This document shows positions 39,093 through 46,678 of a DNA stretch of 63,018 nucleotides, in pieces. The notes beneath the pieces are model-generated. The model was not told the DNA's origin. It saw only the letters and a program-made list of their open reading frames with translations, and searched no databases. The translations under genes and the position numbers were made by a program. The first letter of the stretch is position 1. Each line of letters starts with the position of its first letter. Origin of the DNA: a virus; IMG/VR virus record IMGVR_UViG_3300009119_000001, positions 1-63,018 of that record; one strand, given 5' to 3'.

Positions 39093-39290
39093 ATGAGTAA
39101 TATTTTTAAGATAAATTCTGCAAAACCCCCAGTTTTATACTCAATACATATATCCAGTGGCTATGGAGGAATAACTGAAGCAACAATGGAGGGCGTTGGC
39201 GAAAGTGAAGAAGATAAAAAAGCAATAATCGCAGACCTAGAAGTAATCATTAAAAGTATTGAGAAAACTTTAACAGGTAAAGGTGAATAG
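39093..39290 (+). CDS. Small hypothetical protein, 65 residues
   Basis: A beta-rich N-terminal half (PVLYSIHISSGYGGITEATM) and a charged helical C-terminal half (EEDKKAIIADLEVIIKSIEKTL). A GGAG-type site lies just upstream. Function unknown. Confidence 0.64.
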   Translation: MSNIFKINSAKPPVLYSIHISSGYGGITEATMEGVGESEEDKKAIIADLEVIIKSIEKTLTGKGE

Positions 39291-39291
39291 T

Positions 39292-39624
39292 ATGAGTGAA
39301 CGTGAGGAATTTGAGAAGTGGTGGGAAGTTCAAGTAAATTCAGGAGGCATATCTAAGTATGATAAGCATGAACATCAAGCTACTTGGGATGACGCTTGTA
39401 AATACCAACAACAACGCATAGATGAATTGGTTAAGTTTAGTTCTGATTTGGTTGCTGAAAATGCTGGATATAAAAATAAAAATGACTTTCTACAAACCAT
39501 GCTGAACATAGCAGTCGAGGCTATGGAAAATTTAGTAAAAGTTAAAGGCAGACACAACACCGAGATTGCCTACAAGCGCATTGAAGAAGCCCTAAACCAA
39601 ATTAACAAATTGAAAGGTGAATAG
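39292..39624 (+). CDS. Helical hypothetical protein, 110 residues
   Basis: The start is the ATG at 39292, one base past the previous stop. A GTG at 39283 is in frame but overlaps the preceding gene. The sequence EFEKWWEVQ...ATWDDACKYQQQRIDEL, then a coiled coil to the end, is the common small ea/ead-type phage protein pattern (FE.WW....W..A.....R). Function unknown. Confidence 0.68.
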   Translation: MSEREEFEKWWEVQVNSGGISKYDKHEHQATWDDACKYQQQRIDELVKFSSDLVAENAGYKNKNDFLQTMLNIAVEAMENLVKVKGRHNTEIAYKRIEEALNQINKLKGE

Positions 39625-39625
39625 T

Positions 39626-39985
39626 ATGGAACATAAATGGCCTGTCATAGAACAACAAAAACTTTTAGCACTAAAAGACCGTGAAATTATGCGGTTACGT
39701 GAGGCTTTGGAAGCAGTCATGAGGTGTGAGTATGCTACAACCGAAAAAGAAGATTATATATTGGTAGATGACTGCCAATGCCTATTAGTAACAATAGAAG
39801 AAGTACGTAAAATTAAACAATCCCTATCCACCCCAACAACCTACGATGATTTAATGGCTTGGCATGAAGCGCAGTTGGGTGAGCCTGTGGCTTGTATTGA
39901 CCACATAGAAGGAATAAAGACTGTAGTTTGGAAAGAAAGAGATTATCCTGATATTGGTACTAAACTCTACGCTAAGAAAGGATAA
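39626..39985 (+). CDS. Hypothetical protein, 119 residues
   Basis: The start is the ATG at 39626, just past the previous stop. An N-terminal helix (KLLALKDREIMRLREALEAVM) is followed by a C-terminal segment GEPVACIDHIEG...WKERDYPDIGTKLYAKKG, a motif frequent at the ends of ead/ea22-like phage proteins. Function unknown. Confidence 0.68.
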   Translation: MEHKWPVIEQQKLLALKDREIMRLREALEAVMRCEYATTEKEDYILVDDCQCLLVTIEEVRKIKQSLSTPTTYDDLMAWHEAQLGEPVACIDHIEGIKTVVWKERDYPDIGTKLYAKKG

Positions 39986-40273
39986 ATGATGGAACACCCA
40001 CAAAGAAAAAATATGCTATTAGCAGCAGATAACACAGACCAGTTGTTTGAGTGTGATGATTTAAGTTATAAATATAATATCGGTTTTGTTCTTACGCATC
40101 CACAATATAACTGGCGACCAGTGAAAACCACAAAGAAAATTAAGCGGTGGTTGTGGGCTGATAAGAATGGAAAAATCGCAGCTGGCTTATTTACAGAAAG
40201 TGAAATAGGGATTGAATCAAGATACACAATAAAACTACTATGGTCAGAGACAATTTTTGAGGTGGAAGAATGA
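39986..40273 (+). CDS. Hypothetical protein, 95 residues
   Basis: An aromatic-rich small protein (YNWRPVKTTKKIKRWLWADKNGKI, ESRYTIKLLWSETIFEVEE). Two adjacent ATG codons at 39986 and 39989 are both possible starts. It overlaps the next gene by four bases. Not recognised. Confidence 0.64.
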   Translation: MMEHPQRKNMLLAADNTDQLFECDDLSYKYNIGFVLTHPQYNWRPVKTTKKIKRWLWADKNGKIAAGLFTESEIGIESRYTIKLLWSETIFEVEE

Positions 40274-40494
40274 GCGGACTAACAGTAATAAAGACACCAA
40301 GTAAAGGTGAGCAACACGAAGTTAAAGAGAAATTACAGGCATCCATTGATATGGAATACGATGAGGTGTTTATTATTGGTAACAAAGACGGGAGATTATA
40401 TACGACGTTTAGTGGGTATAAATCTATCGAGCAAAAACTGGGGCTGTTGGAGCTACTTAAACATAACATGATTGCTGCGGCAGGAGAGTCATAA
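40270..40494 (+). CDS. Small hypothetical protein, 74 residues
   Basis: An alpha/beta fold is likely (TVIKTPSKGEQHEVKEKLQASIDM, FIIGNKDGRLYTTFSGYKSIEQKLGLLELL). It starts ATGA over the previous stop with a GAGGTGG site. Function unknown. Confidence 0.64.
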   Translation: MSGLTVIKTPSKGEQHEVKEKLQASIDMEYDEVFIIGNKDGRLYTTFSGYKSIEQKLGLLELLKHNMIAAAGES

Positions 40495-40781
40495 TGGCAC
40501 AACATAAATGGCACAAAGAAATTAAAGCGTGGGCTGATGGTGAAGAGATTGAGATGTACTTTAGACAATATGATGGATGGTCAGTAATAAAAAACCCAAC
40601 GTGGATTGATGATTGTGAATATCGCATTAAACCACAACCGAAAGAACCACAGTATTTGTATGTGTATAAAACTGTCAATGGAATTGAATTTGGTACAGTA
40701 GGGATGGCATTTATAGTTAATTCTTCAACGGACAAATTTGAATGTATTGGTAAGATAAAACTGGAGCTAGAAAATGACTGA
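40494..40781 (+). CDS. Conserved phage protein with IKAWADG motif, 95 residues
   Basis: HKEIKAWADGEEIEMYFRQYDGW...NPTWIDDCEYRIKPQP is a widely distributed phage signature (HxExIKAWADGxxIE...W....P.W....EYRIKP) without a known function. The C-terminal half is a variable beta domain. Start overlaps the previous stop (TAATGG). Confidence 0.74.
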   Translation: MAQHKWHKEIKAWADGEEIEMYFRQYDGWSVIKNPTWIDDCEYRIKPQPKEPQYLYVYKTVNGIEFGTVGMAFIVNSSTDKFECIGKIKLELEND

Positions 40782-41013
40782 TAAGGAAATGCGGCAGTTT
40801 ATTAGGGCAGAGGTTGTTAAGAAATACAAACGGATCAAAGCTTTTTGTAACGAAATGGACGCTTCGCCAAGTGTCGTAAGCTTTTGGTTTTCAGGGCGAA
40901 CTAACATGCCAGAACATGTGCTTAGTATGTTTGGGTTGGAACGAATTGAAACAGTAGAATACAGGGGGAAATCATGTACAGCTGCAACACAGCAAAACGA
41001 GAGTCAGTCGTAG
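40774..41013 (+). CDS. Small helix-turn-helix protein, 79 residues
   Basis: KEMRQFIRAEVVKKYKRIKAFCNEMDASPSVVSFWFSGRTNMPEHVLSMFG (about 4-54) has the Cro/C1-type helix-turn-helix pattern with SPSVVSFWFSG as recognition helix. It is a candidate regulator for the repeated operators. It overlaps neighbours on both sides. Confidence 0.68.
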   Translation: MTDKEMRQFIRAEVVKKYKRIKAFCNEMDASPSVVSFWFSGRTNMPEHVLSMFGLERIETVEYRGKSCTAATQQNESQS

Positions 41014-41165
41014 TATGTAAGACAACCGCATGGCCCGGGTTTAAGAGTGCACAGTATTGCAGGTTTGACCTACGGTATGACCCACTGCATCAAGGATTAG
41101 GATGTAAGGGCTGCAAGAGAGAATGGGATGTTACTTATCTGAGAAAGGTTGGGCTATTGAAATGA
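40974..41165 (+). CDS. Small cysteine-rich protein, 63 residues
   Basis: Five cysteines in 63 residues, including CKGCKREW near the end, suggest a zinc-binding knuckle. It overlaps the upstream helix-turn-helix gene by 40 bases in another frame, which lowers confidence, but its position just before the next start fits the compact gene packing. Confidence 0.58.
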   Translation: MYSCNTAKRESVVVCKTTAWPGFKSAQYCRFDLRYDPLHQGLGCKGCKREWDVTYLRKVGLLK

Positions 41166-41767
41166 CTGATATGAAAAGGTGTGGACGGTGTGAAGAGGAC
41201 AAACCAATCACTGAATTTAACCGACATAGAGGTACAAAGGACGGACTTCAGTTTACGTGTAAGGCATGCAAAAAAGCAATGTCAGCTGCTTACTATATTA
41301 AAACTAAAGAAGTTCAGATTGAAAAAGGTAAGCGGTACCGTGAAGCTAACGCTGAAAAAGTAAGGGCTAGAACGAAAAGATATTACCAAGAGAACAAAGA
41401 AAAGATCTTAAATAGGAATAAAAACGAGCATACAAAATTGTATATGCGCACATACTATTTGAAACACAAAGACGAAATTGATGCGCGGGTGGCTCTATGG
41501 CGTAAAGATAACCCCGAAAAAGCAATAGAAATTGGTAGAAATTGGCGTGGAAAGTATCCAGAAAAGCATAAGGAAGCGACTAGAAATCACGCAAAGAAAA
41601 TGAGAGCAAACCTATCTGACAGTTATATAAAACAGGTATTTAACATAGGTAAGAAAGGTGGCTCTAGATTATGGGAAATCCCACAAGCACTTATAGAAGT
41701 GAAACGGCTACAACTTTTAATTAATAGGAGAGTAAAAAATGAAATCAGTAACCCAATTACGAGATGA
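41162..41767 (+). CDS. Zinc-finger protein of HNH-endonuclease-associated type, 201 residues
   Basis: The start is the ATG at 41162, with GAAAGG upstream. A longer start at 41123 overlaps the preceding gene. CGRCEEDKPITEFNRHRGTKDGLQFTCKACKKAMSAAYY (residues about 6-44, given as the segment between the first and last finger residues) is a CxxC...CxxC zinc finger commonly found on phage HNH nucleases. The rest is a long basic helix (about 50-150), and no H-N-H core is present. It may be a degenerate homing nuclease or a DNA-binding protein. Confidence 0.75.
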   Translation: MTDMKRCGRCEEDKPITEFNRHRGTKDGLQFTCKACKKAMSAAYYIKTKEVQIEKGKRYREANAEKVRARTKRYYQENKEKILNRNKNEHTKLYMRTYYLKHKDEIDARVALWRKDNPEKAIEIGRNWRGKYPEKHKEATRNHAKKMRANLSDSYIKQVFNIGKKGGSRLWEIPQALIEVKRLQLLINRRVKNEISNPITR

Positions 41768-41933
41768 ATTATCAGATGTATTTGACCAACTTATGGCGGG
41801 CGATATAAAACCAAAAGAAGCAGGGGAACTTGCCAACGTAGCTGGTAAGATGATTAACAGTGCTAAGGTTCAACTTGAGTACTATGCGCTACGAAAAGAA
41901 ACCCCGAACATTGATTTCTTAAAAGGGGATTAG
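41739..41933 (+). CDS. Small conserved helical phage protein, 64 residues
   Basis: TQLRDELSDVFDQLMAGDIKPKEAGELANVAGKMINSAKVQLEYYALR is nearly all helix. Similar short proteins are frequent in phage early operons (L...L......G.I....A.EL.N.AGK.I....VQLEY). Good AGGAG site. Unknown role, possibly regulation of transcription. Confidence 0.72.
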   Translation: MKSVTQLRDELSDVFDQLMAGDIKPKEAGELANVAGKMINSAKVQLEYYALRKETPNIDFLKGD

Positions 41934-41935
41934 TT

Positions 41936-42058
41936 ATGCTTAACGGTATGCTCGAGTACGTGCTATGTTATAGCGAAGCATTTTTCCTTGGGTTTGCTGT
42001 GGGGATCATTTGCTTTATGGTGAGTGATATAAAAAGGCAGACAAATGATAGACCGTAG
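41936..42058 (+). CDS. Tiny membrane peptide, 40 residues
   Basis: ATG at 41936, TAG at 42056-42058. One membrane segment (about 12-30, YSEAFFLGFAVGIICFMV) and a short basic tail (SDIKRQTNDRP). It overlaps the next gene by 14 bases. Packing and composition support it. No function recognised. Confidence 0.55.
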   Translation: MLNGMLEYVLCYSEAFFLGFAVGIICFMVSDIKRQTNDRP

Positions 42059-42242
42059 GTTTCAGGTATATGACGGTGATGGGGAGTTGCTCAGAACTTT
42101 CACAACTAAGGTAGATGCATTAGAATACATAGAGAAGCGGCCTGAGTTCGTGCTTAAAGTTATTCCCAAAGCCAAACCAGTCAAGCCAGCTGAATCAGAT
42201 TACGACCGACTATTGCGATTAAACGGAGACGCATTACTATGA
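42045..42242 (+). CDS. Small hypothetical protein, 65 residues
   Basis: MIDRRFQVYDGDGELLRTFTTKVDALEYIEKRPEFVLKVIPK has a beta-beta-alpha look, and the C-terminus is charged. It overlaps the next start by four bases. Function unknown. Confidence 0.64.
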   Translation: MIDRRFQVYDGDGELLRTFTTKVDALEYIEKRPEFVLKVIPKAKPVKPAESDYDRLLRLNGDALL

Positions 42243-42466
42243 CAACATACAATGATATTACAGGTGACAAACTGCGCAGCAGGGTGAACAATAAAAGCTT
42301 TGAGGAGAACTTTGATGCCATCTTCAGGAAAGACAAAACTGAAGTGGGATACCCTCCACTTGCCCCCAATAAACCTGTGGAACCTACCGAAGACTGGGAT
42401 GAAAAACGGATTGACATCATCGGAAGCAACGGCCCAACCGGTGAACACTACGAAGGAACTAAATAA
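42239..42466 (+). CDS. Small acidic hypothetical protein, 75 residues
   Basis: Hydrophilic, with KSFEENFDAIFRKDKTEVGYPPLAPNKPVEPTEDW in its middle. Possibly unstructured. It is one base short of the next start. Not recognised. Confidence 0.58.
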   Translation: MTTYNDITGDKLRSRVNNKSFEENFDAIFRKDKTEVGYPPLAPNKPVEPTEDWDEKRIDIIGSNGPTGEHYEGTK

Positions 42467-42467
42467 A

Positions 42468-42662
42468 ATGAGTGACCCAATTGACGATGCACAAGAACAC
42501 ATCGAGCGTGAAGAACGCATGCGTCGAAAATATCAGCCGCCGGCCAAGCTGGAAGTAGAGCCTACAGGGGAATGCCTAAATTGTTTTGAGCCTGTATCCG
42601 CTGGACATAGATGGTGTAATGCTGCATGTAGGGAAGACTGGGAACGCTGGAGAAAACAATGA
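42468..42662 (+). CDS. Small zinc-binding protein, 64 residues
   Basis: The start is the ATG at 42468. A helical charged N-terminus (DPIDDAQEHIEREERMRRKY) is followed by CLNCFEPVSAGHRWCNAACREDW, a C-x2-C...C-x3-C zinc site that resembles the DksA/TraR-type and DUF2116-like fingers in phage proteins. It may bind RNA polymerase or nucleic acid (inference). Confidence 0.7.
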   Translation: MSDPIDDAQEHIEREERMRRKYQPPAKLEVEPTGECLNCFEPVSAGHRWCNAACREDWERWRKQ

Positions 42663-42925
42663 CAGTAGTGACAGTGCACTTGAAGGACGGGGAGATATAC
42701 GCGGTGCAGTGTTTGGATTATGCGGGGGCTTTGACTAGTAACTTTCCGGAATTCATCCTAGAAAAAGTAGCTATTTTAAAGATGGTGGAGTCCGGGACCT
42801 TTGTCACGGGGGTTATGGGATCCAAAGTAAATCCAGAATATCTAATCCTGACCGTGTACCCCTATCAAGCTAAAAAACTAATGAAGCTAACAGGAGAGCA
42901 GAATGGCGCAGACGCCAGAACGTAA
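42659..42925 (+). CDS. Hypothetical protein, 88 residues
   Basis: Small beta-rich protein (VVTVHLKDGEIYAVQCLDYAGAL, YLILTVYPYQAKKLMKLTG). It overlaps the VRR-NUC gene by 23 bases, so both are translated from one message. Function unknown. Confidence 0.64.
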   Translation: MTVVTVHLKDGEIYAVQCLDYAGALTSNFPEFILEKVAILKMVESGTFVTGVMGSKVNPEYLILTVYPYQAKKLMKLTGEQNGADART

Positions 42926-43205
42926 GGTAAAACAAAAAGTAGTAAAGATTTTAGAAGAGGCGGGAGCCTATTATTTTTACCCAGTTTCTGGGGGCTTCGG
43001 CAGTAGTGGAGTACCCGACATAGTATGTTGTTATAGCGGCGCCTTTATAGGTATCGAGTGCAAAGCTGGAACTAATACACCCACTGCACTGCAACTAAAG
43101 AACTTGTCACGTATAACAGAAACAGGCGGGCATTCCCTAGTGATCAACGAAACTAACATAGCCGATGTATCGGCGTGTCTAGCAAAAATAGGAGAAACAA
43201 AGTGA
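42903..43205 (+). CDS. VRR-NUC domain nuclease
   Basis: 100 residues, a minimal PD-(D/E)xK nuclease. E6 in the first helix, GVPDIV (D39), GIECKAG (E52, K54) and Q64 form the catalytic set of the VRR-NUC family. Family members cut branched or Holliday-junction DNA. Its place just upstream of DNA polymerase fits a role in resolving replication or recombination intermediates. Confidence 0.9.
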   Translation: MAQTPERKVKQKVVKILEEAGAYYFYPVSGGFGSSGVPDIVCCYSGAFIGIECKAGTNTPTALQLKNLSRITETGGHSLVINETNIADVSACLAKIGETK

Positions 43206-43453
43206 GAGTTAAGACTGGAGAGACCTCTGCAGGTAGGCGGGAAACGATCTTATCATTTATGAAAACCAGAAACTATATCAATGCAGATGCACTTTCGGAA
43301 GCATTGAATATGTCACGAAGATCTGCTTGTAGGTATTTGGCGAGTATGGTGGAGGATGGGTTTATTGAGGTTGTATTTACCGAGCCGACGTGGACATCAA
43401 AGCATCCAGTGAATCACTTTGCAATTGTAAACACATATAAACACTCGAGGTAG
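43202..43453 (+). CDS. Small winged-helix regulator, 83 residues, GTG start
   Basis: The GTG at 43202 has an AGGAG site seven bases upstream. RRETILSFMKTRNYINADALSEALNMSRRSACRYLASMVEDGFIEVVF is a DeoR/MarR-like helix-turn-helix and wing, with SRRSACRYLASM as recognition helix. It overlaps the VRR-NUC gene by four bases. Candidate early/late regulator. Confidence 0.76.
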   Translation: MRVKTGETSAGRRETILSFMKTRNYINADALSEALNMSRRSACRYLASMVEDGFIEVVFTEPTWTSKHPVNHFAIVNTYKHSR

Positions 43454-43461
43454 GAACAGCG

Positions 43462-43797
43462 ATGAGAAATGAGAATGAAGTATGCGCAGAAGTAGCCGCG
43501 CTTGTAGAACGCATGGGTATGTTTCCAGAAGAGTTCATAGGGCGGGAGACAGCGGCAAAGTGGGAATACATTTTATACGCAACGATAGAAAGAGACTCCA
43601 ACGCCAACCCACTGACTGAGGCTGAGACGGCGCTTGTCAAAAACAAGTTAGGTGAACTACGTCGAGAGCAAATTAAAAAAGACATACTAGAGGCCATAAT
43701 GCAGCCAAAAAATTACCAAGAAACATTAAACCCGTCAGGCACAGCCCTGCCCAAAAGAACACAGATGGACCTGTTTCAGGCTGAGGAGAATACATAA
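43462..43797 (+). CDS. Hypothetical protein upstream of DNA polymerase, 111 residues
   Basis: A charged helical protein (EVCAEVAALVERMGMFPEEFIGRE, LTEAETALVKNKLGELRREQIKKDILEAIM) ending in KRTQMDLFQAEENT. The QMDLFQ-type C-terminus resembles clamp-binding peptides (QxxLF), so a sliding-clamp or polymerase contact is possible. It shares one base with the polymerase start. Confidence 0.66.
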   Translation: MRNENEVCAEVAALVERMGMFPEEFIGRETAAKWEYILYATIERDSNANPLTEAETALVKNKLGELRREQIKKDILEAIMQPKNYQETLNPSGTALPKRTQMDLFQAEENT

Positions 43798-45665
43798 TGC
43801 AATTAGTCACGCTGGATTTTGAAACATTTTATGATAAGGATTATAGCTTATCTAAAATCACAACCGAGGAGTACATCCGGGACTATAAGTTTCAGACAAT
43901 TTTATGTGGGGTAAAAATAAACAATGAGCAACCATACTGGGTCACTGGCACACATGAAGAAATCAAAACGAGTTTACAGGAGATCGATTGGGAAGACTCC
44001 GCGCTACTTGCGCACAATACGATGTTCGACGGTGCAATTCTCTCGTGGGTCTTTGACTGCCATCCCAAAGCTCTGCTTGATACTCTTAGTATGGCTCGTG
44101 CACTTCACGGTGTCGAAGTGGGTGGGTCGCTCAAAGCGTTAGCAGAACGGTATAACATTGGGGAGAAAGGCACTGAAGTACTACAGGCATTGGGCAAACG
44201 TAGGGAACACTTTTCAGGAGAAGAACTTAATCGGTACGCAGACTATTGTGTCAATGATGTGCAGCTTACTTATGACTTGTTCCAGATACTCAATGCGAAA
44301 TTCCCTAAGAAAGAATTGAAGGTCATTGACCTTACCCTACGTATGTTTACGGAACCTGCATTAGAACTTGATATGTTATTGCTAGAAGACCACATGCGAA
44401 GCACAGTGGCCAAAAAAGAAAAGCTACTCGCAGCGGCATTGGCTGATAAAGAAATGCTCATGTCCAACGATAAGTTTGCAAGCCTGTTACAGCAACTTGG
44501 GGTAGATCCACCACGCAAAATAAGTGCGAAGACTGGCAAGGAAGCTTGGGCTTTTGCAAAGACCGACGAAGAGTTTAAAGAGTTATTAGAACATTCGGAT
44601 CCACGAGTACAGGTATTAGTTTCTGCAAGGTTGGGTAACAAGTCCACACTAGAAGAAACACGTACGAAAAGATTCATAGATATTGCCAACCGCGGACTGA
44701 TGCCAGTACCTCTCAAATACTACGCAGCACACACCGGCCGGTGGGGAGGCTCAGATAAAATCAACCTTCAGAACCTACCATCACGTGGGCAAAACGCAAA
44801 CAAGTTGAAGAAGTCTATTAAAGCCCCCGAGGGATACGTCATGATTGACTGTGACTCATCTCAAATTGAAGCCCGAGTGCTTGCATGGCTGGCTGGACAG
44901 GACGACTTGGTTGAGTTCTTTAGGAACAACAATGAGGAGATCGCACGCAAGGTGCCTAAAGATCAGATGCAGTTTGACCCATACAAAATTATGGCTTCTC
45001 AGATATATGTTAAGCCAGTGAATGAGGTGGCTGATGGTGAACGCTTTGTAGGTAAGTCAACAATTCTGGGTAGTGGGTACGGCATGGGTGCAGAAAAGTT
45101 TCACGGTCAGTTAAAGATTGCTGGGGCTGAGTTACCTCCAGAGGAATGCAAACGGATTATCAATGTGTACCGTACTACGTACGATAAGATTCCAGCTTTG
45201 TGGAAACAAGCTCAGTCGTGTATTGATGCTATGATGACTGGTAGTGCCGCAAATCTAGGACGTGAAGGCGTTCTTTTGTTTGACCCAGTAGAGAAAGGCT
45301 TTCAACTACCGAACGGGTTATGGCAGAAGTACCCTACGTTGCAACAATCCACAAACAAAAACGGCTATCCTGAGTACAGTTACAAAACACGCAAAGGACC
45401 AGTGAAGTTATATGGAGGAAAGCTCGTTGAGAATCTATGCCAAGCGATTGCTCGGTGTATCATAGCGGAGCAGATGGTGTTAATTGCTAAAAGGTATCGT
45501 GCAGTATTGACAGTGCATGATGCGATTGGGTGCATAGCCCCAGAAGCAGAGAAAGATGAAGCTCGGGCATATATCGAGGAATGTATGCGGTATGTACCTA
45601 AATGGGCCACCGGCCTGCCGTTAAATTGTGAATCAGGTATGGGTTATAGTTATGGAGATTGTTAA
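43797..45665 (+). CDS. DNA polymerase, family A, with proofreading domain
   Basis: 622 residues. 3'-5' exonuclease: D7 and E9 in LDFET, D78 in AHNTMFDGA, Y150 and D154 in YCVND, all intact. Polymerase: motif A D353 in DSSQIEAR, motif B RFVGKSTILGSGYG (R416, K420, Y428) and motif C D575 in VHDAI. There is no 5' nuclease domain. The residue equivalent to E. coli Phe762 is Leu (L424), and the acid after the motif C Asp is Ala (HDA instead of HDE). It would be the replicative polymerase, working with the SSB and primase-helicase encoded downstream. The stop overlaps the next ATG (TAATG). Confidence 0.95.
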   Translation: MQLVTLDFETFYDKDYSLSKITTEEYIRDYKFQTILCGVKINNEQPYWVTGTHEEIKTSLQEIDWEDSALLAHNTMFDGAILSWVFDCHPKALLDTLSMARALHGVEVGGSLKALAERYNIGEKGTEVLQALGKRREHFSGEELNRYADYCVNDVQLTYDLFQILNAKFPKKELKVIDLTLRMFTEPALELDMLLLEDHMRSTVAKKEKLLAAALADKEMLMSNDKFASLLQQLGVDPPRKISAKTGKEAWAFAKTDEEFKELLEHSDPRVQVLVSARLGNKSTLEETRTKRFIDIANRGLMPVPLKYYAAHTGRWGGSDKINLQNLPSRGQNANKLKKSIKAPEGYVMIDCDSSQIEARVLAWLAGQDDLVEFFRNNNEEIARKVPKDQMQFDPYKIMASQIYVKPVNEVADGERFVGKSTILGSGYGMGAEKFHGQLKIAGAELPPEECKRIINVYRTTYDKIPALWKQAQSCIDAMMTGSAANLGREGVLLFDPVEKGFQLPNGLWQKYPTLQQSTNKNGYPEYSYKTRKGPVKLYGGKLVENLCQAIARCIIAEQMVLIAKRYRAVLTVHDAIGCIAPEAEKDEARAYIEECMRYVPKWATGLPLNCESGMGYSYGDC

Positions 45666-46330
45666 TGATTAAGTACACGTGGTCCTATAGTAGTTTGAAT
45701 TTGTTTTTGCAGTGTCCGCACAAGTATTACAGGCTACGAGTAAAAAAGGATATTGTAGAACCCCCTGCAGAACACCTCAACTACGGGACTATGGTGCATG
45801 AAGCTGCCGAACTATACATGCGAGATGGCACACCAATTCCAGAGAAGTTCATATACATTCAAGAGCATCTAAAGCCATTGGAGCAAATACCCGGTGATAG
45901 GTATTGTGAGTACAAGATGGGGCTTAAAGAAGATCTAACTGCCTGTGATTTCTTTGACCCAGCGGTGTGGTGGAGAGGTGTTGCTGACTTACTTATTGTG
46001 CGAGACGATAAAGCTTTTCTGGTTGATTACAAAACAAGCAAGAGCAGTAAGTTTTCAGACACTAAGCAGCTTGAAATATTATCTTTAGCAGTATTTAAGC
46101 ACTTCCCACAGGTTGCTAAAATAAAGGCCGGGTTACTTTTCGTAGTTGCGAACGACTTTGTTAAGAGCGAATATCATAGTGATAACCAGCATATACACTG
46201 GATGAAATGGATAGAAGACACGAAACGTTTAGAGGGTGCAATTGAAAAACAAGTGTGGAATCCTAAGCCAAATTTTACGTGCTCGAAGTGGTGTCCTGTG
46301 GTAGACTGCCATCATAACGGTCGGAGTTAA
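45665..46330 (+). CDS. PD-(D/E)xK nuclease of Cas4/RecB-like type
   Basis: About 221 residues, started at the ATG that overlaps the polymerase stop. Motifs: SLNLFLQCPHKYY (10-22), YGTMVHEAAE (40-49), RGVADLL (104-110, D108), FLVDYKTSK (118-126, D121 and K123) and QLEILSLA. C17 with C206, C210 and C215 form the one-plus-three cysteine pattern of 4Fe-4S Cas4/AddB-type nucleases. A DNA exonuclease or end-processing role in replication or recombination is likely. Not linked to any CRISPR array. Confidence 0.88.
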   Translation: MIKYTWSYSSLNLFLQCPHKYYRLRVKKDIVEPPAEHLNYGTMVHEAAELYMRDGTPIPEKFIYIQEHLKPLEQIPGDRYCEYKMGLKEDLTACDFFDPAVWWRGVADLLIVRDDKAFLVDYKTSKSSKFSDTKQLEILSLAVFKHFPQVAKIKAGLLFVVANDFVKSEYHSDNQHIHWMKWIEDTKRLEGAIEKQVWNPKPNFTCSKWCPVVDCHHNGRS

Positions 46331-46342
46331 CAGGAGGTTTTT

Positions 46343-46582
46343 ATGCCACCGAAGGTACGTGATTACAAACGGGAATACACATTACAGCAAGAACGAGGCG
46401 AACTGCCAAATCGAATGGAACGTCAACGTGCACGACGAACCTTAGATAAAAAAGGCGTTAGCCGCAAAGGTAAAGATGTGTCTCATGTGAAGGCCCTAAG
46501 CAAAGGGGGCTCGAATTCAGATGGGTATTACCTAGAAGCACCAAGTAAAAATAGAGCAAGAAACTACAAAAAGAAAAAGTAA
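46343..46582 (+). CDS. Small basic protein resembling a degenerate HNH domain, 79 residues
   Basis: The C-terminal half, KGKDVSHVKALSKGGSNSDGYYLEAPSKNRARNYKKKK (residues about 41-79, first and last parts quoted), has the spacing of an HNH motif (DVSH.KALSKGGSN...L....KNR) but lacks the canonical D-H pair in full and zinc cysteines. Similar short basic proteins are common in phage replication regions. It may bind DNA without cutting it. Confidence 0.68.
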   Translation: MPPKVRDYKREYTLQQERGELPNRMERQRARRTLDKKGVSRKGKDVSHVKALSKGGSNSDGYYLEAPSKNRARNYKKKK

Positions 46583-46594
46583 TGTGCTAATGTA

Positions 46595-46624
46595 GCACCG
46601 ATTGACCCACGTAACGGGTCATTT
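46595..46624 (+). terminator. Weak hairpin between the 46343 and helicase genes
   Basis: TGACCC-ACGTAAC-GGGTCA followed by TTTCT. The stem is six base pairs and the T-run is interrupted, so it may only attenuate or stabilise the transcript. Confidence 0.35.
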
Positions 46625-46678
46625 CTACACCATCAAAATCACCTTTTGGTGTGTTTAGCTATTGTTGACGGGGGTATC

